Below are positions 22,160 to 30,960 of a DNA stretch of 34,454 bases, piece after piece. Every line of letters begins with the position of its first letter. Within the stretch, counting starts at the first letter, position 1. Source of the DNA: CAZWVA01 sp964636885 (lineage in GTDB: Bacteria > Desulfobacterota_D > UBA1144 > Nemesobacterales > CSP1-2); contig CAZWVA010000025.1 of assembly GCA_964636885.1 (NCBI GenBank), forward strand, positions 1 to 34,454. The letters run 5' to 3'. Under the pieces are notes generated by a model. The model saw only the letters and a program-made list of their open reading frames with translations. It was not told the DNA's origin and did no database searches. The position numbers and the translations under genes are program-made.

Positions 22160-23898
22160 TGAATCGAGTCCCGTTCCTAGTACTCTTTAGCCACCTGGAG
22201 AGTTCCCTAATACCCATGGTGTTTATTACGCTTTCCTTCTCGGCCCAACCCCTCCTTGCAGTAGCGACTCCAAGCCTCATCATTTTTAACTGATCTGGAA
22301 AGTGGGAGTCCGTGGATACGGCTATTTTAACCCCCATCTGGATCGCTTTTCTCACGTTTATGTCGTTTAAATCGAGTCGGAGGTAGTAGGAATTAACCTC
22401 TATGGCCTTGCCGTATTCCTTTGCCGCCTTTATAACCTCTTCTATGTCCACCTGGTAAGGGTCGCGTTCTCCGATAAGCCTGCCCGTAGGATGGCCGAGT
22501 ATGTGGACGAATGGGTTTTTTATCGCCCTTACTATACGCCTTGTCATGGATTCCCTGTCCATTTTGAATCCGCTATGAACCGATGCGACGACGACGTCTA
22601 GATCCTTTAGGACATGGTCGGGATAATCCAGGGAGCCATCGCTTTTTATATCCACTTCCGTTCCCATGAGTATCCTGATCCCCTTGAGTTTACCGTTAAG
22701 CCTACTCACCTCCTCCTTCTTTTCGTAGAGCCTTTCAACGGAGAGCCCCCTCGCTATTCTAGAGGAGGGGGAATGGTCGGTTAGGGCGATATACTGATAG
22801 CCCATCTCTTTCGCCTTAATGGCCATTTCCTCTATCGTGGCCTTACCGTCGCTCCACTTTGAGTGCGTATGGAGGTCGCCTTTAATATCCCCAAGCTCCA
22901 CAAGCTCGGGGAGTTTTCCACCCAGTGCCGCCTCTATCTCTCCACTATCCTCCCTCATCTCGGGTGGGATCCACGGAAGACCCAGGGCCTTATAGACCCC
23001 CTCTTCGGTTTCTCCCGTTATCCTCTCGTCCCCACGAAATACACCGTACTCGTTTATCTTAAGGCCCTTCCTTAGGGCGATCGTTCTAAGCCTCACGTTA
23101 TGCGCCTTCGACCCGGTGAAGTACTGAAGCGCCGCCCCGTAGGACTCAGGTCTTACCACGCGAAGGTCAACCTGTATTCCGTCCTTGAGGATTACGCTCC
23201 CTTTGGTATCGCCTGAGGCAAGAACGTCTCTTACAAGTGGGAGTCGGGTGAATGCCTTTACCACGCGCTCCCCGTCTTCTGCCATGGTGAGGATGTCGAT
23301 GTCTCCTATGGTCTCTTTCATGCGCCTTAGGGAACCGGCCGCGATCACTCCCTCGGTGCCCGGGATCCTGCTTACCCCATGGATTATCTCCTCCGCTATG
23401 GGGAGGGCTAGCCCAAGGGGTATCCTCACCCTGCTCTCTTTTAAGAGCTCGATTCCCCGTTTTATATCCTGGACCTTCTTCTCTNNNNNNNNNNATCCCG
23501 CGGAGGTTTAGTATCTCTCTGCCTTCCAGAACCCTTTGTAGGTCCTCTAGATCCCTTACGCCGAGTTCCTTGTTTAGCTTTGAAACCGTTTTGGGGCCTA
23601 GACCCTGAATCGCAAGGAGCCCTACGAGCCCCTCCGGGACCCTATCTTTTAGTTTTTCGTAATCCCTTATCCTCCCCGTGGCGATGAATTCCATTATCTT
23701 CTCCGAAAGGTCGGGGCCGATCCCTGGGATCCTCGTGAGCTCGCCCCTTTTTGCTATATCCTCGATGTCGTCGCCTAGCTCCCCTATGTTTCTAGCGGCG
23801 TTTCTATATGCCCTTATTCTAAACGGGTTTTCTTCTAAGAGTTCCAGTATGTCCGCCATCCTGTTAAAGATCTCTGCGACTTCCCTGTTCTTGCTCAT
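22152..23898 (-). CDS. polX: Family X DNA polymerase/3'-5' exonuclease PolX, interrupted by assembly gap
   Basis: A repair polymerase with a C-terminal PHP nuclease. The 5' part (23898-23495) has the N-terminal 8-kDa-like region EVAEIFNRMADILELLEENP and hairpins IPGIGPDLSEKI and IQGLGPKTVSKL. After the gap come the nucleotidyltransferase motif AGSLRRMKETIGDIDIL and the PHP motifs DLHTHSKWSDG, ALTDHS, GHPTGR and STDSH. The Ns put the halves in different frames. Matching NLRG to EKKVQDIKRGIELL requires a missing length divisible by three, close to the ten Ns, so the gene is probably intact. The ATG at 23898 is preferred over the one at 23919. Confidence 0.9.
23485..23494. other. Assembly gap (10 N)
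   Basis: Ten undetermined bases inside polX. They cause an apparent frameshift. The flanking codons imply that 9 or 12 bases are truly missing if the gene is intact. Confidence 0.98.
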
Positions 23899-23907
23899 CG
23901 TGCTTGA

Positions 23908-23936
23908 ATTATATGCCATATGACGGGGGTTTTAAA
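23908..23936 (-). promoter_or_regulatory. polX promoter, leaderless arrangement
   Basis: Minus strand TTTAAA (23936-23931), 17-nt spacer, perfect TATAAT (23913-23908). The -10 ends only 9 nt before the ATG at 23898, leaving a transcript leader of a few nucleotides at most, and no Shine-Dalgarno is present. Confidence 0.5.
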
Positions 23937-23977
23937 GTTGTGTTGTACGTGATTGTACGAGGGGTACTCGATCGCTA

Positions 23978-24006
23978 TTGCAAAGGGACCGATAAGTTTG
24001 TAGAAT
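23978..24006 (+). promoter_or_regulatory. Promoter of the ferritin-like gene
   Basis: TTGCAA (23978-23983), 17-nt spacer, TAGAAT (24001-24006). It lies 36 nt before the start codon. The segment just upstream contains TTGTACGTGATTGTAC (23943-23958), a repeated TGTAC that might be an operator. Confidence 0.55.
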
Positions 24007-24041
24007 GTCCTAATAGACGGATAACCAAGGAGGAGATTATA

Positions 24042-24497
24042 ATGGACGTTAAAAAGGTGATAGATGGTCTCAATAAGGGGCTCTCTCTAGAATATGCAAG
24101 CATCATTCAGGGGCTCCAACACAGCTTTCTCGTTCAGGGTCTCTTTAGGGAGTCGATAGCCCCGATGTTAAGGGGACACGCGGAAGAGTCCCTTAAGCAC
24201 GCAAAGATGTTAGGGGAAAAGATCGTTGCCTTGGGTGGGCTTCCAACCGTGGAGCCCGCACCGGTAAAACAGGCAACCGATCTTATGGAGATGCTAAGGC
24301 AGGATCTAGAGCTCGCTTACCAGGTCTATGAGCACTATGAGTCCCTACTGAATCTCGTCCAAGACGATACCCCTTTAAGGGTTATGATTGAGAACCTGGT
24401 TGAAGAGGAGAAAGAGGACTGCGAAGAACTTGAGAAGATACTCGAGTTAAAGAAGATAAAGGTTAAAGAAAAGGAACTTAAGTTTAGCGTTAAGTGA
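24042..24497 (+). CDS. Ferritin-like diiron protein
   Basis: The 151-aa four-helix protein starts MDVKKVIDGLNKGLSLEYAS, with the first carboxylate in LSLEYASIIQGLQHSF. The second helix has EESLKHAKMLGEKIVALGG, an ExxxH motif typical of bacterioferritin and related proteins. The second half has YQVYEHYESLLN and NLVEEEKEDCEELEKIL, supplying the other ligands. The start is fixed by AAGGAGGAG 8 nt before the ATG; longer in-frame starts run into the polX promoter. Likely role: iron storage or oxidative protection in the cytoplasm. A terminator follows. Confidence 0.82.
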   Translation: MDVKKVIDGLNKGLSLEYASIIQGLQHSFLVQGLFRESIAPMLRGHAEESLKHAKMLGEKIVALGGLPTVEPAPVKQATDLMEMLRQDLELAYQVYEHYESLLNLVQDDTPLRVMIENLVEEEKEDCEELEKILELKKIKVKEKELKFSVK

Positions 24498-24526
24498 TCA
24501 CCCGACAACGGGTCTTAAATCTCATG

Positions 24527-24552
24527 AAAGGGCGGAACTTACCCCGCCCTTT
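24527..24552. terminator. Bidirectional terminator between convergent genes
   Basis: A perfect 9-bp stem pairs AAAGGGCGG (24527-24535) with CCGCCCTTT (24544-24552), loop AACTTACC. A short T run follows. It serves the ferritin-like gene and, on the other strand, the small hypothetical gene. Confidence 0.7.
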
Positions 24553-24575
24553 TCCCGCTCATACCTTTCTACGGT

Positions 24576-24875
24576 TTAGGTGTTTAGATGTGGAAAACCG
24601 ATAACCCTTTTTGAGGTCGGTATCTCTTCCTGCCTTATCGGCTTCCTCTCTATATTCGTATCGGTCTTGGAAAGGATCCTACCGAGTGCCTTTGCTTGGT
24701 TTGAATCGAGTGGAAGGGTTTTCTGTACGTACCACCCTATACCCTCCCCGAAGCTGAGGAGGCGTATCTCGTATCTGTTTCTCCCGTCTTCCTCAACGGC
24801 GACCACCTCTATTACGTGTTCGTTCTCGTCTCCGCCTATGCTCCCTATGAGCACCTCGCTAATCGCAGTATCCAT
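24576..24875 (-). CDS. Hypothetical protein
   Basis: The 99-aa protein starts MDTAISEVLIGSIGGDENEH, with TTAGGAGT placed 7-8 nt before the ATG at 24875; an in-frame ATG at 24920 is less well supported. The middle reads as beta strands (VIEVVAVEEDGRNRYEIRLL, GIGWYVQKTLPL) followed by one helix (SNQAKALGRILSKT). It could be a small single-stranded nucleic-acid-binding fold, but I recognise no family. It is convergent with the ferritin-like gene and divergent from manC. Confidence 0.65.
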   Translation of the reverse strand: MDTAISEVLIGSIGGDENEHVIEVVAVEEDGRNRYEIRLLSFGEGIGWYVQKTLPLDSNQAKALGRILSKTDTNIERKPIRQEEIPTSKRVIGFPHLNT

Positions 24876-24949
24876 CCCTTTTACTCCTAAGGAAAGAATG
24901 AAATCAAATATCAATTTCACCCGACTTTATGACGGTTGTCAAATCCATA

Positions 24950-24977
24950 TTGACTTAAATCTATGTACGGTTAAAAT
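24950..24977 (+). promoter_or_regulatory. Promoter of the mannose-1-phosphate guanylyltransferase gene
   Basis: TTGACT (24950-24955), 16-nt spacer, TAAAAT (24972-24977), 53 nt before the ATG at 25031. The leader includes AAAAGGAGAAAAGGGAG as ribosome binding site. Confidence 0.5.
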
Positions 24978-25030
24978 CGGGTTTTGGATTTGCAAATAGG
25001 AAAAGGAGAAAAGGGAGTTAGAATTAACTC

Positions 25031-26113
25031 ATGAGCCTATACGCTCTCATAATAGCAGGGGGTGAGGGGAAGAGGTTCTGGCCTCTAAGCAGGAAGGACA
25101 GACCGAAGCAGTTTCTCTCCCTTATAGGCGGTAGATCCATGATAAGGCACACGGTGGACAGGGTTCTTCCCATAGTCCCTATAGAAAGGGTATTTGTTGT
25201 AACCCTTGAGAGGTACGCCAAACAAACCCTGGAGCACATCCCCGAGCTTCCAAGTGGCAACCTTATACTAGAGCCGGAGGGGAAAAACACAGCCCCCGCT
25301 ATCGCCCTCGGGACACTCAAGGTAAAAAAGATCGCCCCCGAAGCCGTTACGGTTGTTCTCCCCGCAGACCACGCTATAGGGGATGAGGATGGTTTTAGAG
25401 ACGCTCTCCTCTTTGGGGAGGGGGTGGCAAACACGAGGCTTCAATGCGGTGGTTTTCCACTTGTAACGCTTGGGGTAAGACCCATGAGGCCAGAAACCGG
25501 GTATGGTTACATAAAGGAAGGGGAGGTGGTTAGGGAATCAGACAGGTATAAGGCCAAAAGAGTTAAGGGGTTTACCGAGAAGCCCGATTTAAAGACCGCC
25601 TCGGGGTTTCTGGAGGAGGGTGGATACTACTGGAATAGCGGGATATTCATCTGGAGGGTATCGGCTATTCTTTCTGCGTTTCAAAGCCTCCTTCCAATGT
25701 GGTACGTGCATTTTGATGGCCTTATGGATTCGATGGGCACCCCTAAAGAGAGGGATGCCCTCTTGGGGTTCTACGAGGGGATAGAGCCGGGGCCTATAGA
25801 CAAACTCATACTCGAAAGGTGGGAGCACACACTCGTCATACCCATAGACTTTCCCTGGAGTGACATCGGAAGCTGGCAGGCTCTCGATGAATTCCTGAGG
25901 ACTGGGGATGAGACCGTTTCCAAAGGGGATGTGGTCTCCCTGGATTCCACCTCATGCCTTGCATTTGGGGATAAAAGGCTGATAGCCCTTCTTGGGGTGA
26001 GGGATCTCATCGTGGTTGAAACCGAGGATGCGGTTTTGGTTCTAGACAAGGGAAGGGCGCAGGACGTTAAAAGGATGGTCGAGATTCTGGAGAAGAAGGG
26101 CAAATACACGTGA
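25031..26113 (+). CDS. manC: Mannose-1-phosphate guanylyltransferase
   Basis: The 360-aa enzyme makes GDP-mannose from GTP and mannose-1-phosphate for polysaccharide or O-antigen synthesis. Signature segments: nucleotide-binding GGEGKRFWPLSRKDRPKQFL (10-29), VTVVLPADHAIGDEDGF, GYGYIKEGE, FTEKPDL and YYWNSGIFIWR. It has only the transferase domain with the short left-handed helix region at the end. The phosphomannose isomerase domain of bifunctional forms is absent. It stands alone on this strand, not in a visible sugar cluster. Confidence 0.92.
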   Translation: MSLYALIIAGGEGKRFWPLSRKDRPKQFLSLIGGRSMIRHTVDRVLPIVPIERVFVVTLERYAKQTLEHIPELPSGNLILEPEGKNTAPAIALGTLKVKKIAPEAVTVVLPADHAIGDEDGFRDALLFGEGVANTRLQCGGFPLVTLGVRPMRPETGYGYIKEGEVVRESDRYKAKRVKGFTEKPDLKTASGFLEEGGYYWNSGIFIWRVSAILSAFQSLLPMWYVHFDGLMDSMGTPKERDALLGFYEGIEPGPIDKLILERWEHTLVIPIDFPWSDIGSWQALDEFLRTGDETVSKGDVVSLDSTSCLAFGDKRLIALLGVRDLIVVETEDAVLVLDKGRAQDVKRMVEILEKKGKYT

Positions 26114-26212
26114 TCCTCGGTTTTAAATGATTGGGATATACCCTTTCTAATTGCAAATTACCGTGTGGTATCCTAAACTTATTGTTTAAGCGGATACGGT
26201 TCCTTAAAGGTC

Positions 26213-26809
26213 ATGAGAGAAGGAATCCTCTTTATAGTATCGGGTCCATCTGGAAGCGGTAAGACGACGCTTACCAGGCGGGTGATTGGGATGGTGGACA
26301 ACCTTAGGTTCTCGGTCTCCTGTACGACGAGGCCCCCGAGACCGGGCGAGGTGGACGGGGTGGATTACAGGTTTGTCTCCGAGGATGAATTCGATGAGAT
26401 GATACGGGGGGGTAAGCTCGCCGAATGGGCTGTGGTCCACGGCAACCGTTATGGGACTCCTATAGAGGAGCTAAATAGGGCTAAGTCCTCAGGGGTTGAC
26501 CTGATCATGGATCTGGACGTGCAGGGAGCGAGGAATATAAGGAGTAGATACGGCGGCGGTGTCTTCATCTTCGTTTTGCCATCGTCCTTTGAAGCCTTAA
26601 GGGAGAGGCTTATAGAGAGGAGGAGCGAGGAGCCCTATGAAATTAAAAAGAGGCTAGATAATGCGAAGAGGGAGATGGAAGAGATCGAGTTCTATGATTA
26701 TATTATTATTAACGATTCACTCGATAAGGCCCTAGAGGATCTGGCTTCTATAGTGCGTGCCGAGAGGTGTAGAGGGGAAAGGGTCCTAAAGTCGGGAATA
26801 TTGGGATAG
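26213..26809 (+). CDS. gmk: Guanylate kinase
   Basis: Phosphorylates GMP to GDP. The 198-aa length is usual. The P-loop GPSGSGKT (11-18) is followed by the GMP-binding segment SVSCTTRPPRPGEVDGVDYR, FAEW-like LAEWAVVHGNRYGTP and LIMDLDVQGARNIR. The ribosome binding site AAAGG is close to the ATG. In many related bacteria gmk precedes rpoZ and relA. Here the (p)ppGpp synthetase gene follows after 31 bp without rpoZ. Confidence 0.95.
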   Translation: MREGILFIVSGPSGSGKTTLTRRVIGMVDNLRFSVSCTTRPPRPGEVDGVDYRFVSEDEFDEMIRGGKLAEWAVVHGNRYGTPIEELNRAKSSGVDLIMDLDVQGARNIRSRYGGGVFIFVLPSSFEALRERLIERRSEEPYEIKKRLDNAKREMEEIEFYDYIIINDSLDKALEDLASIVRAERCRGERVLKSGILG

Positions 26810-26840
26810 TTTTTAGTTTGCGTCTAATGGTTGGTTAGGT

Positions 26841-29003
26841 ATGATAAGGCTAAACGATATAATTGAAAAGGTGAACTCTTATCTTTACCTCCTCGAACCC
26901 GAACTCGAGTTCATAAAGAGCGCCTACGTGTATTCGGCAAAGGTCCATGCAGGCCAAAAGCGAAGCTCAGGTGAACCCTACCTCAGTCATCCGCTTGAGG
27001 TTGCGGCGATTCTTGCCGATATGAAACTCGATGTATCCTCAGTAGTAACCGGGCTCCTTCACGATACGTTGGAGGATACGCTTGCAACCCCGGAGGAGAT
27101 CGAATCTCTCTTTGGAAAGGAGATAGCGTTTCTGGTCGACGGTGTAACGAAGATAAGCAGGCTTCCCTTTACCTCAAAGGTAGATGAGCAGGCCGAAACC
27201 TTCAGGAAACTCATCCTTGCAACGGCAAAGGATATAAGGGTCGTTCTCGTTAAACTCGCAGACAGGCTCCACAACATGCGTACCCTCCAATACCTATCCG
27301 AGGAGCGTAGGAAGAGGATAGCAAAAGAGACCTTTGAGATATACTCCCCTCTTGCCCACAGGCTCGGCATCGAGTGGGTTAGGACGGAGCTAGACGATCT
27401 CTCGTTTCGTTTTCTCAACCCGGAGGAGTACGAGACGATTTCCCGTCTGGTTGAGAAGAAGAAGAAGGAGTGGGAGAAATACGTCGAGGAGGTAAAGGGT
27501 ATACTCACTAAGAAACTCGCCGAGTTTGGTATAAAGGCCGATATCACCGGCAGATTCAAACACATATACGGGATATACAACAAGATGCGGACCCAGAACG
27601 TCGACTTCGATAACGTATACGATGTCATAGCGTTCAGGATAATAACCACCTCCCTCAGGGAGTGCTACGAGGCACTTGGCGCGGTGCACTCAACATGGAA
27701 ACCCGTTCCGGGCAGGTTCAAGGACTTTATCGCTCTCCCCAAGAGTAACGGCTACCAGTCGCTTCACACGACGGTAATCGGCCCATTCGGCGAGAGGATG
27801 GAGATCCAGATAAGGACACGAAGGATGCACGAGGTAGCGGAACTCGGTATTGCCGCACACTGGAAATACAAAGAGGGGAAGATAGATAACGGGGAGAGCG
27901 ACAAGATATATGCCAATCTGAGACAGCTCCTCGAATGGAAGGACATAAAGGACCCGACGGAGTTTCTCGAGGCGGTGAAGGGAGACCTCATACCGGATAT
28001 GGTCTATGCGTTTACCCCAAAAGGGGACCTGAAGGAGCTTCCAAACGGGGCGACCCCCGTGGATTTCGCGTATTCCATACACACGGAGGTCGGAAACAAG
28101 TGTACGAGGGCCATTGTAAATGGAAAACTCGTTCCACTCGACTACAGACTTAAAAGCGGAGATACCGTGGAGATAATCACGTCCCCCGATAGGCATCCAA
28201 GCCGCGATTGGCTGAAATTCGTAGTGACTTCCCGCGCCAAGACGAAGATCCGCTCATGGCTTAGAAACGAGGAAAGGGAGCAGTCGAACCTTGTCGGCAG
28301 ATCCATATGCGAGAGGAAATTCAGGCAACACGGCCTCGATTTCCAAGACATGTTAAAGAAGGGGGAACTCGATGCCGCCCTTTCCGAACTGGGTTTTAAG
28401 GATAAGGACGATTTTTACCTCGCCGTCGGATTCGGGAAGGTCTCTGTCGCCGACCTCCTTAAACTGGTTCTGCCCAAGGGTAAACTGGATCAGACACCTG
28501 AGAAGGAGTCAAGACTCCAGAAAATCATAAAGACCCTTACACGTTCGACCACAAGCGGGGTTTTGGTTAAGGGCTACGACGACGTTATGATAAGGTTTGC
28601 CAACTGCTGTTCGGCCCTTCCCGGAGAGGAGATAGTGGGATACATAACCAGGGGACGCGGGTTAACGATCCATAAGCACAACTGTCCACAGCTCCTGGAT
28701 ACGGATCCCGCAAGGAGAATAGAGGTTGAGTGGGATAGGAGCTTTAAGGGACCGAGATCGGCGAAGATCATGGTCGTATGTACAGACCGTCCGGGGATGC
28801 TATCTAGTATCACGCGCTCAATCGCCTCATCCGATGTAAACATATCTAGGGCCGAGATCCATTCAACCGACGTCGATAGGGCGGTAGGGACATTCGACGT
28901 GGCCGTTTCAGATCTTAACCAGCTTGAAAACTTGATAAATTCGATAAAAAAGGTAAAGGGCGTCATATCCGTAGAGAGAATCCTTGGGGCCGAGGAGACG
29001 TAA
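26841..29003 (+). CDS. rel: Bifunctional (p)ppGpp synthetase/hydrolase RelA/SpoT
   Basis: The 720-aa stringent-response enzyme has the hydrolase HD domain with H36, H50 and the H74-D75 pair (GLLHDTLEDT), intact and therefore likely active. The synthetase domain has GRFKHIYGIYNKM and the RFKD motif in PGRFKDFIALPKSNGYQSLH. RxKD in place of ExDD is the mark of bifunctional Rel/SpoT enzymes. TGS (VYAFTPKGDLKELPNGATPV), the conserved-cysteine region (NCCSALPGEEIVGY) and an ACT domain (about 645-720) follow. It is next to gmk, linking guanine nucleotide pools and alarmone. Confidence 0.96.
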   Translation: MIRLNDIIEKVNSYLYLLEPELEFIKSAYVYSAKVHAGQKRSSGEPYLSHPLEVAAILADMKLDVSSVVTGLLHDTLEDTLATPEEIESLFGKEIAFLVDGVTKISRLPFTSKVDEQAETFRKLILATAKDIRVVLVKLADRLHNMRTLQYLSEERRKRIAKETFEIYSPLAHRLGIEWVRTELDDLSFRFLNPEEYETISRLVEKKKKEWEKYVEEVKGILTKKLAEFGIKADITGRFKHIYGIYNKMRTQNVDFDNVYDVIAFRIITTSLRECYEALGAVHSTWKPVPGRFKDFIALPKSNGYQSLHTTVIGPFGERMEIQIRTRRMHEVAELGIAAHWKYKEGKIDNGESDKIYANLRQLLEWKDIKDPTEFLEAVKGDLIPDMVYAFTPKGDLKELPNGATPVDFAYSIHTEVGNKCTRAIVNGKLVPLDYRLKSGDTVEIITSPDRHPSRDWLKFVVTSRAKTKIRSWLRNEEREQSNLVGRSICERKFRQHGLDFQDMLKKGELDAALSELGFKDKDDFYLAVGFGKVSVADLLKLVLPKGKLDQTPEKESRLQKIIKTLTRSTTSGVLVKGYDDVMIRFANCCSALPGEEIVGYITRGRGLTIHKHNCPQLLDTDPARRIEVEWDRSFKGPRSAKIMVVCTDRPGMLSSITRSIASSDVNISRAEIHSTDVDRAVGTFDVAVSDLNQLENLINSIKKVKGVISVERILGAEET

Positions 29004-29039
29004 TTCAGCTGACCTCCCTGGGTCTTACCGCTAGAAATA

Positions 29040-29068
29040 TTGAAACGTGGTGTTTCCCCATATATACT
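29040..29068 (+). promoter_or_regulatory. lepB promoter, near-leaderless
   Basis: TTGAAA (29040-29045), 17-nt spacer, TATACT (29063-29068). The first ATG of lepB is 12 nt after the -10, so the transcript leader would be about 5 nt or less. No Shine-Dalgarno is seen before the start. Confidence 0.5.
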
Positions 29069-29080
29069 CAAGGCCTTAGA

Positions 29081-30019
29081 ATGATGGGAATATGGTCAAA
29101 GGAGTACCAGGTAAAGAGAAGGGCGAGGCAGGCCGTTTCAACGGCGCGCTCTCTTCTTGATAGGAACGCTTCAAGGATAGAGCCAAGGGTCTCCGAGTTT
29201 ATAAAGGAGAAGGTAAGCCAAACCGAAAAGGCACTTGGGGACGGTAGGTTAGACGTCCTGCATTCAAAAACGGAGGAGCTTGAGGTCGCTATCAGGGATA
29301 ACCTCTCTAGGTTTACCAAATCTAAGCTGAGACAGAACATAGAGGCCCTACTTGTCGCCGTGGCCCTTGCGCTTTTCATAAGGACCTTCATCGTGCAACC
29401 GTTCAAGATCCCCTCAGGCTCCATGATCCCAACGCTTCTTGTGGGGGATCATCTTCTCGTGAGCAAGTTTATGTATGGCACTAGGATACCGTTTACGGAT
29501 AGGTTTATTCTACCGGGTGTAAGGGATATAGAGCGCGGTGACGTTATAGTCTTTATATACCCCGACTATGAAAACGACCCTTCAAAGAAGGGGATCCACT
29601 ATATAAAACGGGTGATAGGGCTTCCCGGTGACAGCATAGATATAAGGGGGAGGAATCTCTACATAAATGGAAAGGAGGTGCCTCTTAGATTCTTGGGGGA
29701 TTACTACGACGAGAGGAGTGGGTCTAGCTACGATGAGTATGAGGAGGATCTATTTGGGAAAAAGCACCTTGTTATATACGAAAAGGATAGAGAATACACG
29801 CAGAAGGGGGATTACGTACCGGTGGCAAGGGTTCCGGAAGGACACGTCTTTGTAATGGGTGACAATCGTGACAACAGCCAAGACAGCCGTTTTTGGGGGT
29901 ATGTGCCGGTTGAAAACATAGAGGGTAAGGCCTTTATAATACACTGGTCTTGGAACTTTGATGACGGGGACTTATCACATATGGTAAGGTGGCACAGGAT
30001 CCTCTCATTGATACATTAG
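29081..30019 (+). CDS. lepB: Signal peptidase I
   Basis: Cleaves signal peptides of exported proteins. Of 312 aa, the first 85 or so form a charged helical cytoplasmic extension (RARQAVSTARSLLDRNAS ... KTEELEVAIRDNLSRF). A single membrane helix (about 88-104) follows. The catalytic Ser is S114 in PSGSMIPTLLVGD and the Lys is K177 in YIKRVIGLPGDS. The C-terminal box GDNRDNSQDSRFWGYVP is intact. The 29081 ATG is immediately followed by a second ATG that could also serve. Confidence 0.95.
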   Translation: MMGIWSKEYQVKRRARQAVSTARSLLDRNASRIEPRVSEFIKEKVSQTEKALGDGRLDVLHSKTEELEVAIRDNLSRFTKSKLRQNIEALLVAVALALFIRTFIVQPFKIPSGSMIPTLLVGDHLLVSKFMYGTRIPFTDRFILPGVRDIERGDVIVFIYPDYENDPSKKGIHYIKRVIGLPGDSIDIRGRNLYINGKEVPLRFLGDYYDERSGSSYDEYEEDLFGKKHLVIYEKDREYTQKGDYVPVARVPEGHVFVMGDNRDNSQDSRFWGYVPVENIEGKAFIIHWSWNFDDGDLSHMVRWHRILSLIH

Positions 30020-30058
30020 GGGCCTACCGAATCGTGAATCCAGGTCTAGGAGGATGGT

Positions 30059-30406
30059 ATGAGTATAAAATCGGTATTTTGGATTCTCGTTTTAGCGTTT
30101 CTCTTCTACGTTGGTTTTAAGGTTGTTCCAATATACTATAGGGGGATAATAGGCATAAGAGCAGTGTGTAAGGAGCAGGCAGACCTATACCACAAGTACG
30201 GGAGGGACTATGTCTTTAAGAGCCTTGATGAGGCGCTGGATCGTATGGGGATACCAAAGGAGAAGAGGGAGCACACAGTAACCGTGACGGAGAACGCGGT
30301 TGTAATTACAATAACGTACAGCGATACGGCGGACTTCTTCGGCAAGTACAAGAGGGACTTCGGCTTCTACTATGAATGTGAGGGGGAGCTAAAGAGCGTT
30401 TTGTAA
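30059..30406 (+). CDS. Small membrane-anchored protein (DUF4845-like)
   Basis: The 115-aa protein has one N-terminal membrane segment (SVFWILVLAFLFYVGFKVVP) and then a soluble domain of about 90 residues (YGRDYVFKSLDEALDRMGIP, VTVTENAVVITITYSD). Small proteins of this build often follow lepB; the DUF4845 similarity is from memory and moderate. The ribosome binding site is AGGAGGA. It lies 39 bp after lepB and 14 bp before pyrR, so it is probably in one transcript with them. Function unknown. Confidence 0.65.
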   Translation: MSIKSVFWILVLAFLFYVGFKVVPIYYRGIIGIRAVCKEQADLYHKYGRDYVFKSLDEALDRMGIPKEKREHTVTVTENAVVITITYSDTADFFGKYKRDFGFYYECEGELKSVL

Positions 30407-30420
30407 CTGGGTGAGTCGCT

Positions 30421-30951
30421 ATGTCGAAAAAGGTCATTATGGACTCAAAAACCATGGCTCGTACGATCTCGCGAATCGCAAACGAGATACTAGAGAAAAA
30501 TAGAGGTGCAAAGGACCTTAGGATCATAGGTATAAGGACGCGCGGGATCCATCTTGCCGAAAGGATCGCAAATAAGATCGAGGAACTAGAGGGGATAAGA
30601 CCGCCCTTGGGAACACTCGATATAACCCTTTACAGGGATGATTTTAGGAGGAAGAGCGAGTGGCCAAGGGTTCAAAAAACACACATTCCCTTCTCCGTAG
30701 AGGATAAGAGCGTGATCCTTGTAGACGATGTGCTATTTACGGGAAGAACGACGAGAGCCGCGATAGAGGCCATAATGGATTACGGAAGACCCGCCTCGAT
30801 CCAGCTTGCTGTGCTTGTTGATAGGAGGGACTATAGGGAGCTCCCCATTCAGGCCGACTACGCCGGAATTAAGATAATGACCCTAAAGACAGAGAAGGTA
30901 GACGTGCTTCTTAAAGAAACGGACGGCAGGGACGAGGTAGTGGTTGTCTGA
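30421..30951 (+). CDS. pyrR: PyrR pyrimidine regulator / uracil phosphoribosyltransferase
   Basis: The 176-aa protein has the type I phosphoribosyltransferase fold. The PRPP loop VILVDDVLFTGRTTRAAIEA (98-117) and LRIIGIRTRGIHLAERIA are characteristic. PyrR senses UMP/UTP and attenuates pyr operon transcription in many bacteria, and also shows UPRT activity. It is the first gene of pyrR-pyrB-pyrC. No attenuator with a PyrR-binding loop can fit in the 14-bp gap upstream, and I saw none between the pyr genes, so here it may act elsewhere or as an enzyme. Confidence 0.93.
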   Translation: MSKKVIMDSKTMARTISRIANEILEKNRGAKDLRIIGIRTRGIHLAERIANKIEELEGIRPPLGTLDITLYRDDFRRKSEWPRVQKTHIPFSVEDKSVILVDDVLFTGRTTRAAIEAIMDYGRPASIQLAVLVDRRDYRELPIQADYAGIKIMTLKTEKVDVLLKETDGRDEVVVV

Positions 30952-30960
30952 GGGATGGAT

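Noticed and set aside
30407..30420. PyrR-dependent attenuator before pyrR.
   Set aside because: The gap is only 14 bp, and no PyrR-binding loop or terminator was seen there or at the pyrR-pyrB and pyrB-pyrC junctions.
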